Part shown: positions 28,688 to 37,845 of the stretch, one piece after another
How positions within the stretch are numbered: position 1 is the first letter of the stretch
How the letters are laid out: the number at the start of each line of letters is the position of its first letter
Position numbers and translations under genes: made by a program
Notes under the pieces: generated by a model
Databases searched by the model: none
The model's input: only the letters and a program-made list of their open reading frames with translations
What the model was told of the DNA's origin: nothing
Assembly (NCBI GenBank): GCA_035946175.1
Contig: DASYZQ010000008.1
Coordinates: 22,035-86,034 of the forward strand
From: DASYZQ01 sp035946175
GTDB taxonomy: Bacteria > Patescibacteriota > Saccharimonadia > Saccharimonadales > UBA4665
Direction of reading: 5' to 3'
DNA: 64,000 nt

Positions 28688-30537
28688 GACCTACCCCCGG
28701 TGGTTTCAAGAGCCTCCTGAAGCAACCGATCTGTCTTATCTGCCTGCAAATGCCAGCTTAAGTGCCGCTCCGCCTTGTTGCGGCCCGCCCTGCCTAACTG
28801 TCGCGCCTTTTTAGGATGATCTAGCAGATAGATTATTTTCTCGGTTAAAACACGACTTTCAGCCGGAGCTATCAGATAGCCGGTACGGCCTTCATCAATA
28901 ACGTTGGGCAGGCCACCGACCTTCGTGCCGATCACCGGTAACCCAGAAGCCATGGCTTCCAAGACCACCATGCCAAATGATTCGTTGAGAGAAGGTAGCA
29001 CAAAAACCGAAGCCTGACGGTAGACCGCTGCTAGCCCGTTGCCATGCTTGACGCCATGAAAATGGACATGCCCAGAAAGCCCAATCCTGTTGGCCAAATT
29101 CTTGAAATAGGCCTGGCCGTCGTCGGCACCAACCAGATGAAGCTTCGTCTTAGGATGCGTTTTTATGATCTCAGCCATTGCTCTTAGCAAATAGGAAACT
29201 CCTTTATGATTGTCCGAGCGCCTCAAGCTGCCCACATACAGAACAGTATACTGAGGCAAGTCCTTAGCAGGTGAAAACTGATCAATATCGACCCCGGGGC
29301 TGATAGTCCGCGACTTATCTTTAAAAGCTTTCAGAGATTCCCGCACGATGTCCGAGGGGCAAATGATGCGTACCGCGCTTCTAAGGGTCATAGGTAGTAC
29401 ATGGTGCTCATAGAGCCCGATCAGCCAGTCAGTTTTTAGTTTGTGCTTCTTCATACTAAGCATATGATACGTAATAACCACCGGAGTTCGTCGAGCAATG
29501 CGTATAGCCACATCGGCAAACAACGGTACAGGCGCATGGGCGTTAATAATTGTCACATTCTCATGCTTGATAATCCGCCGTAGTTGTAATGGCCATAGCG
29601 GGCTAAACGGAGTATTTGAAATTTTGATCCAGTAGGGAAGACGATAAACAGTCAACCCAGCGTAGGCGGTTTTTGCAGGACGTAGGCCCCGCCTACCCGA
29701 TGTTGCGACGCATACTGACCATCCATACTTACTTTTGAGTTGTTTGGCGATATTATATGCATAATATTCTTGGCCCCCTGCATGTGGTGGAAAGTATGGA
29801 GCAGCTATAAGAAGCCGCTTTGGCCGATAGTTCGGCAACTCACCATTAGTAGCATATAGGGCTCGCTTCCGGCCCCCAATGTATCGCAGTACATTTTCAA
29901 GTTTTTCCCAGTCTTTGTGCTTATCTATCTCCCAGGAATGGCCCCACAAATGGAATATGCCGCCTTCCTTTATCACGCGATCAAACATGGCTTTGGCGAG
30001 ATTATCCCACTGGAAGTAGCGAATCGTCTTTACAGGGCTAAATCCGGCAAAGCGGGCGATCTTCCACAAATCCTGAAAGTGGTTATAGGTATTAACTGTT
30101 GTATCTGCTTCAAGCAGCGAGCCTTTCAAATTAAATGAATGTCGACGTATGCTACGTGCATAGGTAAAGCCAGCCGCCCCAACCATTGCCACATGTCGTG
30201 CTTCGTAATTGCCGCCCGGATAGCAAAAGCTGGTAAGCTTGGATTTTGTCAAATGCTCCAAATACTTTTTTGATTCGACGATCTCTCTTTTGGCCTGGCT
30301 ATCGGAGAGCTGAGGCAAACGTGGATGTGTCATAGTATGCGCCCCGATCTCAAAATCCTTACTAATAGCTCTTATATCTTCATCCTGCAGACGATCATGA
30401 GCTGCAAATTCTCTATCTCTCGGGGAGATATAAAATGTACCCTTTATATTATATTTCCGAAGCAATGCCGCAAGACGCATATCAAGCTTATGCCCATCAT
30501 CCCAGCTCGTAGTAATGAGTACTTGCTTCATGATCAA
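28684..30537 (-). CDS. Polysaccharide deacetylase (NodB) domain fused to a GT4 domain
   Basis: A 617-residue fusion. Residues about 5-230 form a NodB-like deacetylase domain: SWDDGH (12-16) gives the catalytic Asp and metal Asp, GAHTMTHP gives the metal His pair (His67 and His71), and FCYPGGN (104-110) is motif 3. Residues about 240-617 are a GT4 (FPPHAGGQEYYAYN, E-x7-E in ESFGMVVLEAMASGLP). There is no signal peptide, so the deacetylase part probably works inside the cell on a lipid-linked or nucleotide-linked N-acetyl sugar rather than on finished polymer. It lies between two other GT4 genes in one operon, with overlaps of four and gaps of two bases. Confidence 0.87.
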   Translation of the reverse strand: MIMKQVLITTSWDDGHKLDMRLAALLRKYNIKGTFYISPRDREFAAHDRLQDEDIRAISKDFEIGAHTMTHPRLPQLSDSQAKREIVESKKYLEHLTKSKLTSFCYPGGNYEARHVAMVGAAGFTYARSIRRHSFNLKGSLLEADTTVNTYNHFQDLWKIARFAGFSPVKTIRYFQWDNLAKAMFDRVIKEGGIFHLWGHSWEIDKHKDWEKLENVLRYIGGRKRALYATNGELPNYRPKRLLIAAPYFPPHAGGQEYYAYNIAKQLKSKYGWSVCVATSGRRGLRPAKTAYAGLTVYRLPYWIKISNTPFSPLWPLQLRRIIKHENVTIINAHAPVPLFADVAIRIARRTPVVITYHMLSMKKHKLKTDWLIGLYEHHVLPMTLRSAVRIICPSDIVRESLKAFKDKSRTISPGVDIDQFSPAKDLPQYTVLYVGSLRRSDNHKGVSYLLRAMAEIIKTHPKTKLHLVGADDGQAYFKNLANRIGLSGHVHFHGVKHGNGLAAVYRQASVFVLPSLNESFGMVVLEAMASGLPVIGTKVGGLPNVIDEGRTGYLIAPAESRVLTEKIIYLLDHPKKARQLGRAGRNKAERHLSWHLQADKTDRLLQEALETTGGRS

Positions 30538-30539
30538 CC

Positions 30540-31694
30540 CTACCCCTCGCTAATAACTTCATCATACAACTTGTTAAGTCGTCGGATAACACCCGGCCAA
30601 GCAAAATAGCTATTGGCATAGGCGAGCGAATATTCACTCATTTCTTTATATCGCTTATCGTCTTTAATAATTGAGGCCAATGCATCTTTGATGACTACAG
30701 GGCTACGATCCTCAAGCAACCAGACAAGCCCCTTTTGTAAGTTATACCTTTTATATCCTTCGTCGTCCTTCATGACGACCGGTAGCCCCGACGCCATAGC
30801 CTCCTGCACGCTCAGCGGAAAGCCCTCTCCTTCGGAAGGCAGCGCGAATATGTCGGCCGCCCGATATACTTCGGCGAGCTTATGCTGAGGTAGTTCGCCT
30901 AGAAACGCTAGATCATTGCTGTTTTTACGCTTTGTCGTACCGCCTACAAAAACGAGCTGGTATAACTCACTGCTGGAGGCAAGCAACTGATCGAAACCTT
31001 TTTTCGGCACATACCGCCCGACGAAAAGGACAATTGGCCTATCTTGTGACAAGCTATACTTTTTACGGATAGAATCCCTTTCTTGATCTGCTGCCGGGCG
31101 AAATAACTCCGTATCGACACCATTCGGCAACTGTACAATTTTGGCGGAGTTGACCCTATGGGCGATCAGGAAGGCCTCTACCCGATCGTTCAATGTCAGT
31201 ATGCGGCTACTGAAACGGAAGACTCCTGCGCCGGTCGTAGCATATACTGCCTTCTCAATAAGATTAACCAACTTACTACTATGGGGAATGAGTGCCACAT
31301 GCTGTGTGAGAACAACGGGTTTCTTAGATAGTCTGGCAGCGACCAGGGCTACAAGTGAGGAAAGGTAAAATGCATCATGAATATGCACAATGTCAGCCTG
31401 CTTAGCTTCTTTAATCAGGACCCCCAAAAGCCGGGGGGAAAATACAGGGAAAGGGATACCCTGCTTTTGCAAACCATTCCAGGCTTTCACCCTAATAACT
31501 CGCACGCCGTCCGCTATCGTGCTCTTCTCGCCAGGCGAGACGCTACTTGTTACCACTGCCACCGTACACCCCGCGGTGGCCAGATATTTCGCCTGATGTT
31601 GGGCAACATATTCTATTCCGCCTAGATGAGGTGGGTAATAGTGACTTACGATGAGCACCTTCCGGGATCTTTTTCGCGTGGCAGTAGCCGTCAT
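30540..31694 (-). CDS. Glycosyltransferase family 4
   Basis: A 384-residue GT-B enzyme with the N-terminal motif HYYPPHLGGIEYVAQ, a donor domain beginning LFVGRYVPKKGFDQLL and E-x7-E in EGFPLSVQEAMASGLPV near residue 292. The sequence after this motif (VMKDDEGYKRYNL) is less typical. It is the third cytoplasmic GT4 unit of the minus-strand operon and is spaced two bases from the next gene. Likely builds part of the same repeating unit as its neighbours; sugar unknown. Confidence 0.9.
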   Translation of the reverse strand: MTATATRKRSRKVLIVSHYYPPHLGGIEYVAQHQAKYLATAGCTVAVVTSSVSPGEKSTIADGVRVIRVKAWNGLQKQGIPFPVFSPRLLGVLIKEAKQADIVHIHDAFYLSSLVALVAARLSKKPVVLTQHVALIPHSSKLVNLIEKAVYATTGAGVFRFSSRILTLNDRVEAFLIAHRVNSAKIVQLPNGVDTELFRPAADQERDSIRKKYSLSQDRPIVLFVGRYVPKKGFDQLLASSSELYQLVFVGGTTKRKNSNDLAFLGELPQHKLAEVYRAADIFALPSEGEGFPLSVQEAMASGLPVVMKDDEGYKRYNLQKGLVWLLEDRSPVVIKDALASIIKDDKRYKEMSEYSLAYANSYFAWPGVIRRLNKLYDEVISEG

Positions 31695-31701
31695 AGCGTC
31701 C

Positions 31702-32424
31702 TCAACCTGCGGAGTCAGACCCAGTATCTAGTTCAGGCCGTGCATTGCTAGCCGATAGACGCTTCTTGAAGAGTTCAGACATGGTCCGCCAAGCATCGAC
31801 CACCGATAATTTTACCTCCCCAACTCGTTGTCGGTAGACAATAGGTACTTCTGCACAACGAAAGCCTTTCAGAAAAGCCTCTACCTTTATCTCTTGGGAG
31901 AAGGGCATACCATTGTGCTTGACTTCAAGGTGCTGCCATACTGTTCGTCTGAATATCCACATGCCTGATTGAGAATCTCTAAACGGTGTGCGAAATAGTA
32001 TACGCATTGTCAGACTCAGCACGTAGTTCCCGAATATATGCGTCGGCTGCATGGCGCGGGGGTAGAGCTTGCTCAGACGATTAGTGGTTATGAAATCCAG
32101 ATCCTCAGCATGCAGCTTAGCCAAAATTTCGGGCAATGCATCAAACGGATATGTCGTGTCCGCGTCACCTGTAGCAATAATGTCACCCTGAGCATTTTCA
32201 AAACCTGCCTTATATGCATTCCCGTAGCCTCGCTTTGGTTGATAGACAACTCGTGCTCCGTGGGCACGAGCAATTTTGGCTGTAAGATCTGATGAAGCAT
32301 TATCAACAACAAGCTTTTCAACTTCATAACCGGCCGTTCGTAGAGCTTCTATAGGTATACTGTCTAGAGTCGGGCCAATGCCATCTTCTTCGTTATATGC
32401 AGGGATGACAATAGTAATCTTCAT
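31702..32424 (-). CDS. Glycosyltransferase family 2, DPM1/DPG-synthase-like
   Basis: A 240-residue soluble GT2 with IPAYNEEDG, VDNASSD, TGDADTTYP (metal-binding DxD-type site) and a C-terminal QSGMWIFRR segment, all characteristic of dolichyl/undecaprenyl-phosphate sugar synthases. No membrane segment is present, unlike GtrB-type enzymes. It would make polyprenyl-phosphate sugars, the donors needed by GT-C enzymes such as those encoded elsewhere in this window. Its start overlaps the upstream DUF1616-like gene by four bases. Confidence 0.88.
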   Translation of the reverse strand: MKITIVIPAYNEEDGIGPTLDSIPIEALRTAGYEVEKLVVDNASSDLTAKIARAHGARVVYQPKRGYGNAYKAGFENAQGDIIATGDADTTYPFDALPEILAKLHAEDLDFITTNRLSKLYPRAMQPTHIFGNYVLSLTMRILFRTPFRDSQSGMWIFRRTVWQHLEVKHNGMPFSQEIKVEAFLKGFRCAEVPIVYRQRVGEVKLSVVDAWRTMSELFKKRLSASNARPELDTGSDSAG

Positions 32425-32900
32425 TTCTCTACATCCACCCAGAAATGAATAGCTTCTGGCATATCAATTAATTGCACGTTCAGTTCACTACGGCCGGTGG
32501 TCACCGGTACCGTGATAGTATCCCTTAGACTGACTGTTTTACCATTTGGTAGTGCCACTTGGTGCTGGCCCAGTTCTGTTCCGCTACCTTGAGCATCTAC
32601 AAAAGTGGTGCGGTAGGTATATACCATATCCTTTGCTTCAAGATTGTTGATAGTGAAGCCGACCGAAAGTGACTGTCCGGCCTTGGTGACAAGAGGCAGA
32701 GTAGTAGGGTCGGTGAAGTACAGTTCGGTTAAACGTTCAGGCTGGTGTGTCGTTGCGTTTACAAATGTTTGAGTATTTCTGGCCCAATTGAGAAAAACGG
32801 CTATACCGATAAATAAAAAGATAGCTACTAACGCGTAGAGAATTTTAGCCATAGTATGGTTATCCCGAATAGCCATTTTTGCCTTCTGGTTACTACCCAT
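32421..32900 (-). CDS. DUF1616-like single-pass membrane protein
   Basis: A 159-residue protein with a basic N-terminus, one membrane segment (about residues 20-40) and an outer beta-rich domain (about 55-159) with features of the DUF1616 family: a FTINNLEAKDMVYTYR stretch and a closing HFWVDVEK. Proteins of this family often sit beside GT2 and GT-C genes in archaea and bacteria, as here, but their function is not established. It is the first gene of the dense minus-strand sub-operon, 158 bases after the beta-helix pair. Confidence 0.65.
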   Translation of the reverse strand: MGSNQKAKMAIRDNHTMAKILYALVAIFLFIGIAVFLNWARNTQTFVNATTHQPERLTELYFTDPTTLPLVTKAGQSLSVGFTINNLEAKDMVYTYRTTFVDAQGSGTELGQHQVALPNGKTVSLRDTITVPVTTGRSELNVQLIDMPEAIHFWVDVEK

Positions 32901-33058
32901 GGTTACGCAACGACACCAGCTAACAAGTTCACTGGTTATGTCTGATATACAATACTATAAATGCACATAAACGGCAAACGAATGTTGTTATGATGCATTC
33001 CGTTACGATATTCTGCTTTTTTGTAAGGCTTTGTAAGGTGAGGTGATCTCTTGGCGCA

Positions 33059-33751
33059 TTACACTTTCATAAAATGAAAAAACTGCCCCCGGCCAGTGTT
33101 TGGCAGTGCCGAACTGGGCAGGTATGCAACTGTGGCTGCCGCATAGGCTGCTCCAGCAGTCCAGGACCAACTATTGTTAAACGTACCAGTCGATGAAGCA
33201 ATTTGGTAGCCAACATCCATATCCGCGGTTATCGAGCTGGTATCCTGCCTGGTGTAGCCGGCTGGAGATGTAATGGTCTCGCTCGTACCGCCACCGATAG
33301 CTACACCAGTAATAATCAGATCGGCTGGGCGGGTAGTAGATGCAGATAGTGCACAGACAGAAGACGTATTGGTAGTAGTCGAGGAGTTGGTACCGGCCCG
33401 ATCAACCACAAAACCCGAGCTTGGCAGACCAGAGAACTCCATTGTAATCATACCGTTGTTATTGATACTGGCGCTCCAATTAAGGGTCAGGTGGGCCGTG
33501 CTCCCGTACGCATTTAAGACCTGGGTGTGGGCAATATAGATGCCCGGGCCTGAAGCAAATGCGGAAGCGTCGGTCACCCAGCTGTTGCCCGCGGGATCGG
33601 TTATAGACGTAAGGGTACCGGCCCCACCTGACTTGATGACAGCGATGAGCATATTACCTACGCTGGGCCTGGTATTAATTGGTACTATAGTAGTTGTTCC
33701 ACCCGAGCTGCCAGTCCACGTATTTGTTGTCTGGGTTACGTAGCTAATCAC
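33059..33751 (-). CDS. Beta-sandwich-like protein, partner of the tail-spike-like protein
   Basis: A 230-residue protein rich in Ser, Thr, Gly and Ala with alternating hydrophobic residues, so probably all-beta. It starts ISYVTQTTNTWTGSSGG and ends near LPNTGRGQFF, where the LPNTG resembles a sortase site; however, only a few residues follow and there is no membrane segment, so this is probably accidental. No signal peptide is seen. It starts three bases after the stop of the beta-helix gene, so the two are co-expressed. Similar domains occur in phage tail and surface proteins. Function unknown. Confidence 0.55.
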   Translation of the reverse strand: MISYVTQTTNTWTGSSGGTTTIVPINTRPSVGNMLIAVIKSGGAGTLTSITDPAGNSWVTDASAFASGPGIYIAHTQVLNAYGSTAHLTLNWSASINNNGMITMEFSGLPSSGFVVDRAGTNSSTTTNTSSVCALSASTTRPADLIITGVAIGGGTSETITSPAGYTRQDTSSITADMDVGYQIASSTGTFNNSWSWTAGAAYAAATVAYLPSSALPNTGRGQFFHFMKV

Positions 33752-33754
33752 GTT

Positions 33755-35704
33755 TTAGTACCCTGTCGCATCCAATGCCAACAGTACCCAGACCGCCTTG
33801 GCGGCGTTGTACTGAAAACCGAAGGTGGTTGTTAAATTAGCCGGCTGGGCACCGGTCGGTAAGGTGCAAATACCGCTGGATATGTAGGCCATATTCCAGC
33901 TCGGCGCAAAACCAGTCGTACCGCTGACAATGCGAAGTATCAGCGTCTGGCCATCAATCGGAGTACCTGTCGGAGCAGCCACGGTAAAGTTAGCACTAGG
34001 GCCTGAAATTATAGCTATATCTGTCGTATCACCGTTCGGGGTGTAGATGTTAACAACAGCGGTTAGAGTAGTAGAACGGACTGCTCGCATATTTTGCCAG
34101 CCCCCATTAATCCGAGCATACAGACGGGTATCAGTTGTATCGAGCGCCAGCGTACCGTTCAGCGGCGTGTGGGCAAATGAGCTATCGCTAACTGCACCAG
34201 CAATTTGGCGTAAAGGTTGGCTACCGGAAAAAGCCGGCAGCGTTCCGGTGTATTGGGTGCCGATGCTACCGACGCAGTTCTCGAAGGTAACGTCTCCAGC
34301 GCCACCGCTGAAAAAGACATGTGCACTACCTGGAACGGTATTATAGTGGCCCCTTACATTACGTACCACGGTGTCCACATCGGTATAGACGTTAACCCCA
34401 ATCCAGACAGTGTTTATTGAACCGTTGGCTATATGCACATTCTCCAGCACCGAGGCTGAGGTCGCCGCCCAGTGAATAAGTGTCTGGTTCGTCGAGAACC
34501 CGGTACCGAAAGCTCCGGCATATACATACAACCCGTCAACCAGAATCTGAAAGGTTCCGGCGTTAACCTTAAAGAACGGGCCACCAAGTATAGAGTGTGT
34601 CTCCATCTTGCAGTCAACGAAATACAGACCATTCGGGTTATTCGTATTATTGATCCCCTGGGATATCCATATGGCACCGACAGTGAAGCCTTCGAAGCGG
34701 CATGATTTGAAATGTATTTGGTTGACTGAATCAGAGCTAAAACCGAAGCCCGCACCAGCGGCGCTGTTTCGTAGTTGCACGTTCGGTGTGGTAGTGCCTA
34801 TGCCTCCGCCGCAACTCTCGATGACAATATTATCAAAACGTGAGTCCCAGAACTCGGCAGTATCGATACAAACATCAAGGTTCCCGTTTATATACACATC
34901 CTGAAAGGTCAGGTTATCGCAGTAATAGAGCTGCAAGATTAAGCCGGTCGTATTGTTACCCAGCAGCCCTAGCTCTCTGATACCGCAGTACTTGACGTGC
35001 GTAGCGCCGCTAATATCCGAGGAAGAACCCGACATGCTCAGCATGATACCGTTGCCATTCTTTTTGAGCACGCTCGCTTTGCGATCTGCCCCAACCAAAA
35101 GAGTATTTGCACCCGTAATGCTTAGAGCCGGGGCAGAGGTAGGCGTAACCAGGTACGTTCCGGCCGGAAAGTAGACGACACCACCACCGGCAGTCTGAAC
35201 GACATTGATTGCCGATTGTATGGAGGCGGTATCATCAGTCGAGCCATCACCCTTGGCACCATAGTCTTTGACGTTGAAGACGAGATCTCCTTTATGAACC
35301 GCGTTCGTATCAGCCAAAGTGCCCCAGCTGGCAGCACTGCTGGCGGTCGCTACTAAAGCCTGACCGGATGAAGGTATCCCACTCACGCTAATGCCATTGA
35401 GCTTGGTTACTGTGGGGTTGGGATAGCTGCCGGATAGGTCGCCACCAGCTGCCTGATTGCCAGCCATGACCGTACCGGCCGCGGTGCCTACGTTTTGGGT
35501 AGCAGCCGTACCCAGTCCTAAGTTGCTTCTCGCACTACTGACACTACCGATGTCGCTAAGATTGTTGCTGGCAATAAGCGCACCGACTTCAGTAAGAGCG
35601 GTACTACTAAGTGTGCCGTCGGCATTATGGGACACGCTGAGATAATCATTGAGGATGTTACCCCAGACATTGTCATCCGAGCCGGGGAGGGGAAGTCGCG
35701 ACAT
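33755..35704 (-). CDS. Pectate-lyase-3-type beta-helix protein with phage tail-fibre-like N-terminus
   Basis: A 649-residue protein. The first ~30 residues follow the LPxPGxDxxVWGxxLNDYLxVSH pattern I recall from tail-fibre and surface proteins. Residues about 50-75 (NLSDIGSVSSARSNLGLGTAA) are the linker repeat common in phage tail fibres. Residues about 145-500 begin VKDYGAKGDGSTDDTASI, the signature of the Pectate_lyase_3 right-handed beta-helix, followed by a C-terminal beta domain. The start has an aaggaaaa site. There is no signal peptide. It may be a glycan-binding or glycan-cleaving adhesin, or a domesticated tail spike; it lies directly upstream of the polysaccharide operon. Confidence 0.75.
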   Translation of the reverse strand: MSRLPLPGSDDNVWGNILNDYLSVSHNADGTLSSTALTEVGALIASNNLSDIGSVSSARSNLGLGTAATQNVGTAAGTVMAGNQAAGGDLSGSYPNPTVTKLNGISVSGIPSSGQALVATASSAASWGTLADTNAVHKGDLVFNVKDYGAKGDGSTDDTASIQSAINVVQTAGGGVVYFPAGTYLVTPTSAPALSITGANTLLVGADRKASVLKKNGNGIMLSMSGSSSDISGATHVKYCGIRELGLLGNNTTGLILQLYYCDNLTFQDVYINGNLDVCIDTAEFWDSRFDNIVIESCGGGIGTTTPNVQLRNSAAGAGFGFSSDSVNQIHFKSCRFEGFTVGAIWISQGINNTNNPNGLYFVDCKMETHSILGGPFFKVNAGTFQILVDGLYVYAGAFGTGFSTNQTLIHWAATSASVLENVHIANGSINTVWIGVNVYTDVDTVVRNVRGHYNTVPGSAHVFFSGGAGDVTFENCVGSIGTQYTGTLPAFSGSQPLRQIAGAVSDSSFAHTPLNGTLALDTTDTRLYARINGGWQNMRAVRSTTLTAVVNIYTPNGDTTDIAIISGPSANFTVAAPTGTPIDGQTLILRIVSGTTGFAPSWNMAYISSGICTLPTGAQPANLTTTFGFQYNAAKAVWVLLALDATGY

Positions 35705-35844
35705 GCAGATTTTCCTTATGTATCAGGAGCAATACACCTCATGAGTAAGGGTGGCAGCTATATGCAACCTGCGCCTGACGCGCCCATGCTAACGCTGGTT
35801 CCCCCTAACTGCAAGCGGCAACAACCTCTGCAGACGTTGTATTT

Positions 35845-35874
35845 TTGTATGATATACCCCAAGCGACGTATACT
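35845..35874 (+). promoter_or_regulatory. Promoter of the PPC/DUF296 gene, near-leaderless
   Basis: TTGTAT (35845-35850), an 18-base spacer and TATACT (35869-35874) lie only nine bases before the ATG at 35884. The transcript would have a leader of two or three bases, and no Shine-Dalgarno sequence is seen. Confidence 0.6.
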
Positions 35875-35883
35875 GAAAGCTAT

Positions 35884-36306
35884 ATGCTACAACGTTTTGA
35901 TGGTTTCAATTATTTCCTGCGCCTGGATAGCAGTGAGCGGCTTAGTGAGGCGCTGGAACAATTTGCCGCCGAAGCAAAACCTGCTGGCGGCTGGTTAAAC
36001 GGTCTTGGTACGGCTTCCGAGGCTACGCTCGGTTTTTATGGTCTGGAAAACAAATCCTACCACTGGCAAATCATTTCACGCCCCATGGAAGTGGTCTCAC
36101 TGACTGGCAACCTGGCGCTGGATGAGACAGGCAAGCCGGTATACCACCTACACGGTGTATTGGCAGGTGATGATTACCAAACTATTGGCGGCCATATTAA
36201 GGACCTCGTTGTCGGCGCCACGCTGGAGCTCTTTGTGCACCGGGCCTACCAGCCGCTGCAACGACACTCAGATAAATCGCTCGGGCTGCAGACTTTAGCC
36301 CTCTAA
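35884..36306 (+). CDS. PPC/DUF296 domain protein
   Basis: A 140-residue protein made almost entirely of a PPC (plants and prokaryotes conserved, DUF296) domain: RLDSSERLSEALEQFA, GWLNGLGTASEATLGFY, then VVSLTGNLAL and a His-containing core (YHLHGVLAG, GGHIKDLVVGATLELF). The His residues match metal-binding positions of the family, which forms trimers and is often called DNA-binding although its bacterial role is unclear. I use the ATG at 35884 because the -10 box lies just before it; the frame is open to 35845. It is followed 11 bases later by a small membrane protein gene. Confidence 0.85.
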   Translation: MLQRFDGFNYFLRLDSSERLSEALEQFAAEAKPAGGWLNGLGTASEATLGFYGLENKSYHWQIISRPMEVVSLTGNLALDETGKPVYHLHGVLAGDDYQTIGGHIKDLVVGATLELFVHRAYQPLQRHSDKSLGLQTLAL

Positions 36307-36317
36307 GAAAGCCAGCT

Positions 36318-36758
36318 ATGCCTACCGCACACGATCTCCGCCCGCTCCTCGACGTCCAGCAAAATCAGCTCAATCTGGTATTCAGCGACAGTGATGCCAT
36401 TGACAGTAAGGCATTGGCAGTACTCGGTGCCAACGTCGCTATCCTGTTGTTCATTGATCAAGCCGCACCGCATCTGGTGCTCTGGAAGTTCCTGACGCTT
36501 TATGGGCCGTTTATGTTGTCACTGGTCATGGACGTTATGTCGGTCTGGCCAAGGCAGTACAAAAGTGCCGCCCCAGACCTCAAAAAATCACCTGATTATT
36601 TGACTATGGACACCGGGCCCCTGATACTCCAGATACTCTCTAATACGCAAGCCGCTATAGAGCATAACGCCCGTTTGAACAAGAAACGACTGCAGGCCTG
36701 TATCGTCTCAATCCTACTGACCAGCTTGGGTTTTATCGGGGTATTGCTTATACTATAA
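36318..36758 (+). CDS. Small membrane protein, function unknown
   Basis: A 146-residue protein with a hydrophilic N-terminus (about residues 1-35, including DVQQNQLNLVFSDSDAIDSK), a paired hydrophobic stretch (about 35-80), a charged middle and a final membrane helix (about 122-144). The N-terminal half reads like a helical hairpin before the membrane, a layout seen in small Pycsar/CBASS-type effectors (SLATT-like proteins), but no diagnostic motif is visible. It follows the DUF296 gene by 11 bases, so they are probably co-transcribed. Confidence 0.6.
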   Translation: MPTAHDLRPLLDVQQNQLNLVFSDSDAIDSKALAVLGANVAILLFIDQAAPHLVLWKFLTLYGPFMLSLVMDVMSVWPRQYKSAAPDLKKSPDYLTMDTGPLILQILSNTQAAIEHNARLNKKRLQACIVSILLTSLGFIGVLLIL

Positions 36759-36760
36759 GT

Positions 36761-36892
36761 ATGAGTAAAATCATAGCCAACAGCAAACCAGCCAGGAAGG
36801 CGAGCTCCACATCGCCTCAGACCGGCAAGCCACGTATGCTCAAGCTACCTAAGCCAGATACTAATCTGCTAACCATCACTAAGGGGCTGTAG
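36761..36892 (+). CDS. Small basic protein of 43 residues
   Basis: An ATG two bases after the preceding stop opens a 43-codon frame ending in TAG. The product is basic and rich in Lys, Pro, Ser and Thr (MSKIIANSKPARKAS...), with no hydrophobic segment, and is probably disordered. Tight spacing behind the membrane protein gene supports it being translated; no family is recognised. Confidence 0.4.
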   Translation: MSKIIANSKPARKASSTSPQTGKPRMLKLPKPDTNLLTITKGL

Positions 36893-36926
36893 ACCTTCAC
36901 GTATCCATTCGCACAGAGGGTTATAG

Positions 36927-37718
36927 CTAATCAATAGCTTCTAGCCCTGTGGGGCTTAGTACGAATGTAGACATTGGGCTTACCTTGGCCAGAGCATCTC
37001 TGAGTACCATCTGAGTGGCGTCAGCCATCGCAACAAAACCGACGGCCAATTTCTTATAGTCTGGGTGGGAGTATATTGAATTCAATGTAGCGCCAAGCGA
37101 ATTGTAGAATATATCCGCAGGATCCTCCCTACGGAATAGATGGTGCCCGGTAGAGACAACGAATGAGGTACGATCTACTCCACTCCCCTCCAATTCGAAA
37201 ACACTGGGTGCAGCTTCAATTGCTGTGTCCGCAATAACACGTTGGAGCTCGCCAGGCTGGTGGCCTTCACCCAGCACTGACGCGCGTTCAGTAATCATAT
37301 TGCCGTAATTATGATATGTATTTTCCAGGCCGAACTGCTCTAGGAACAGGGCACCCACAGGGCTAGGAAATCTGTTTGCCACCATCCAACCGACGCGGCC
37401 TAAGTTGCCATCAAATTTACAATCCCCAGACGGATTCTTGCCATGCCCCGTCAAATATAACTGCTTCCGGGCATCTTTAATGCCCGCCGGAAGATTAGGT
37501 GATATCCCAGCAACGAAGTAAACAGCGCCTGCGCCAATGCCGCCACCGCCTTCCTGAAGCAAATACTGTTGCCTGGCATAGTCTGGCGCGTCCTGACCGG
37601 GCAGGCGCCTATCCAGACACGTCATAACAGGGAGCCCGCCAATTCGATAGGGCCGCTGAGTTGAGACTTGACGAGGAAGCCTTTCAGAGAGTTGTTCAAT
37701 AAGTAAGGATTTTGACAT
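36927..37718 (-). CDS. Unknown protein with beta-carbonic-anhydrase-like CxDxR and GH motifs
   Basis: A 263-residue soluble protein. It has C-x-D-x-R (TCLDRR, Cys34, Asp36, Arg38) followed 58 residues after the Cys by LYLTGHG (His92), then SGDC (Cys100). In beta-carbonic anhydrases the zinc ligands are Cys, His and Cys, with the Asp-Arg pair two and four residues after the first Cys; the first Cys-to-His distance is about 56. The second Cys here is eight, not three, residues after the His, so it is a divergent member at best. It lies next to an aquaporin and a second CxDxR protein. The fold assignment is inference; activity is unknown. Confidence 0.6.
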   Translation of the reverse strand: MSKSLLIEQLSERLPRQVSTQRPYRIGGLPVMTCLDRRLPGQDAPDYARQQYLLQEGGGGIGAGAVYFVAGISPNLPAGIKDARKQLYLTGHGKNPSGDCKFDGNLGRVGWMVANRFPSPVGALFLEQFGLENTYHNYGNMITERASVLGEGHQPGELQRVIADTAIEAAPSVFELEGSGVDRTSFVVSTGHHLFRREDPADIFYNSLGATLNSIYSHPDYKKLAVGFVAMADATQMVLRDALAKVSPMSTFVLSPTGLEAID

Positions 37719-37792
37719 CCGTACAAAATATCATATGGTAGGAAAAAATGCCAGCCTTTTTGTTATAGCTCGAGCATTCGGACGCAGTATCT

Positions 37793-37824
37793 AAAAATGC
37801 CGCCCGGATATGGACGGCATTTTT
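37793..37824. terminator. Bidirectional rho-independent terminator
   Basis: A 10-bp stem (aaaaatgccg at 37793-37802, cggcattttt at 37815-37824) has A-rich and T-rich ends on both strands, so it can work both ways. It serves the aquaporin gene, whose stop lies 21 bases away on the minus strand. Confidence 0.8.
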
Positions 37825-37845
37825 AAGTTTGTATGTATATTTTGC

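Noticed and set aside
33063..33085. LPNTG near the end of the 230-residue protein as a sortase signal
   Set aside because: No hydrophobic segment follows and no signal peptide is present.
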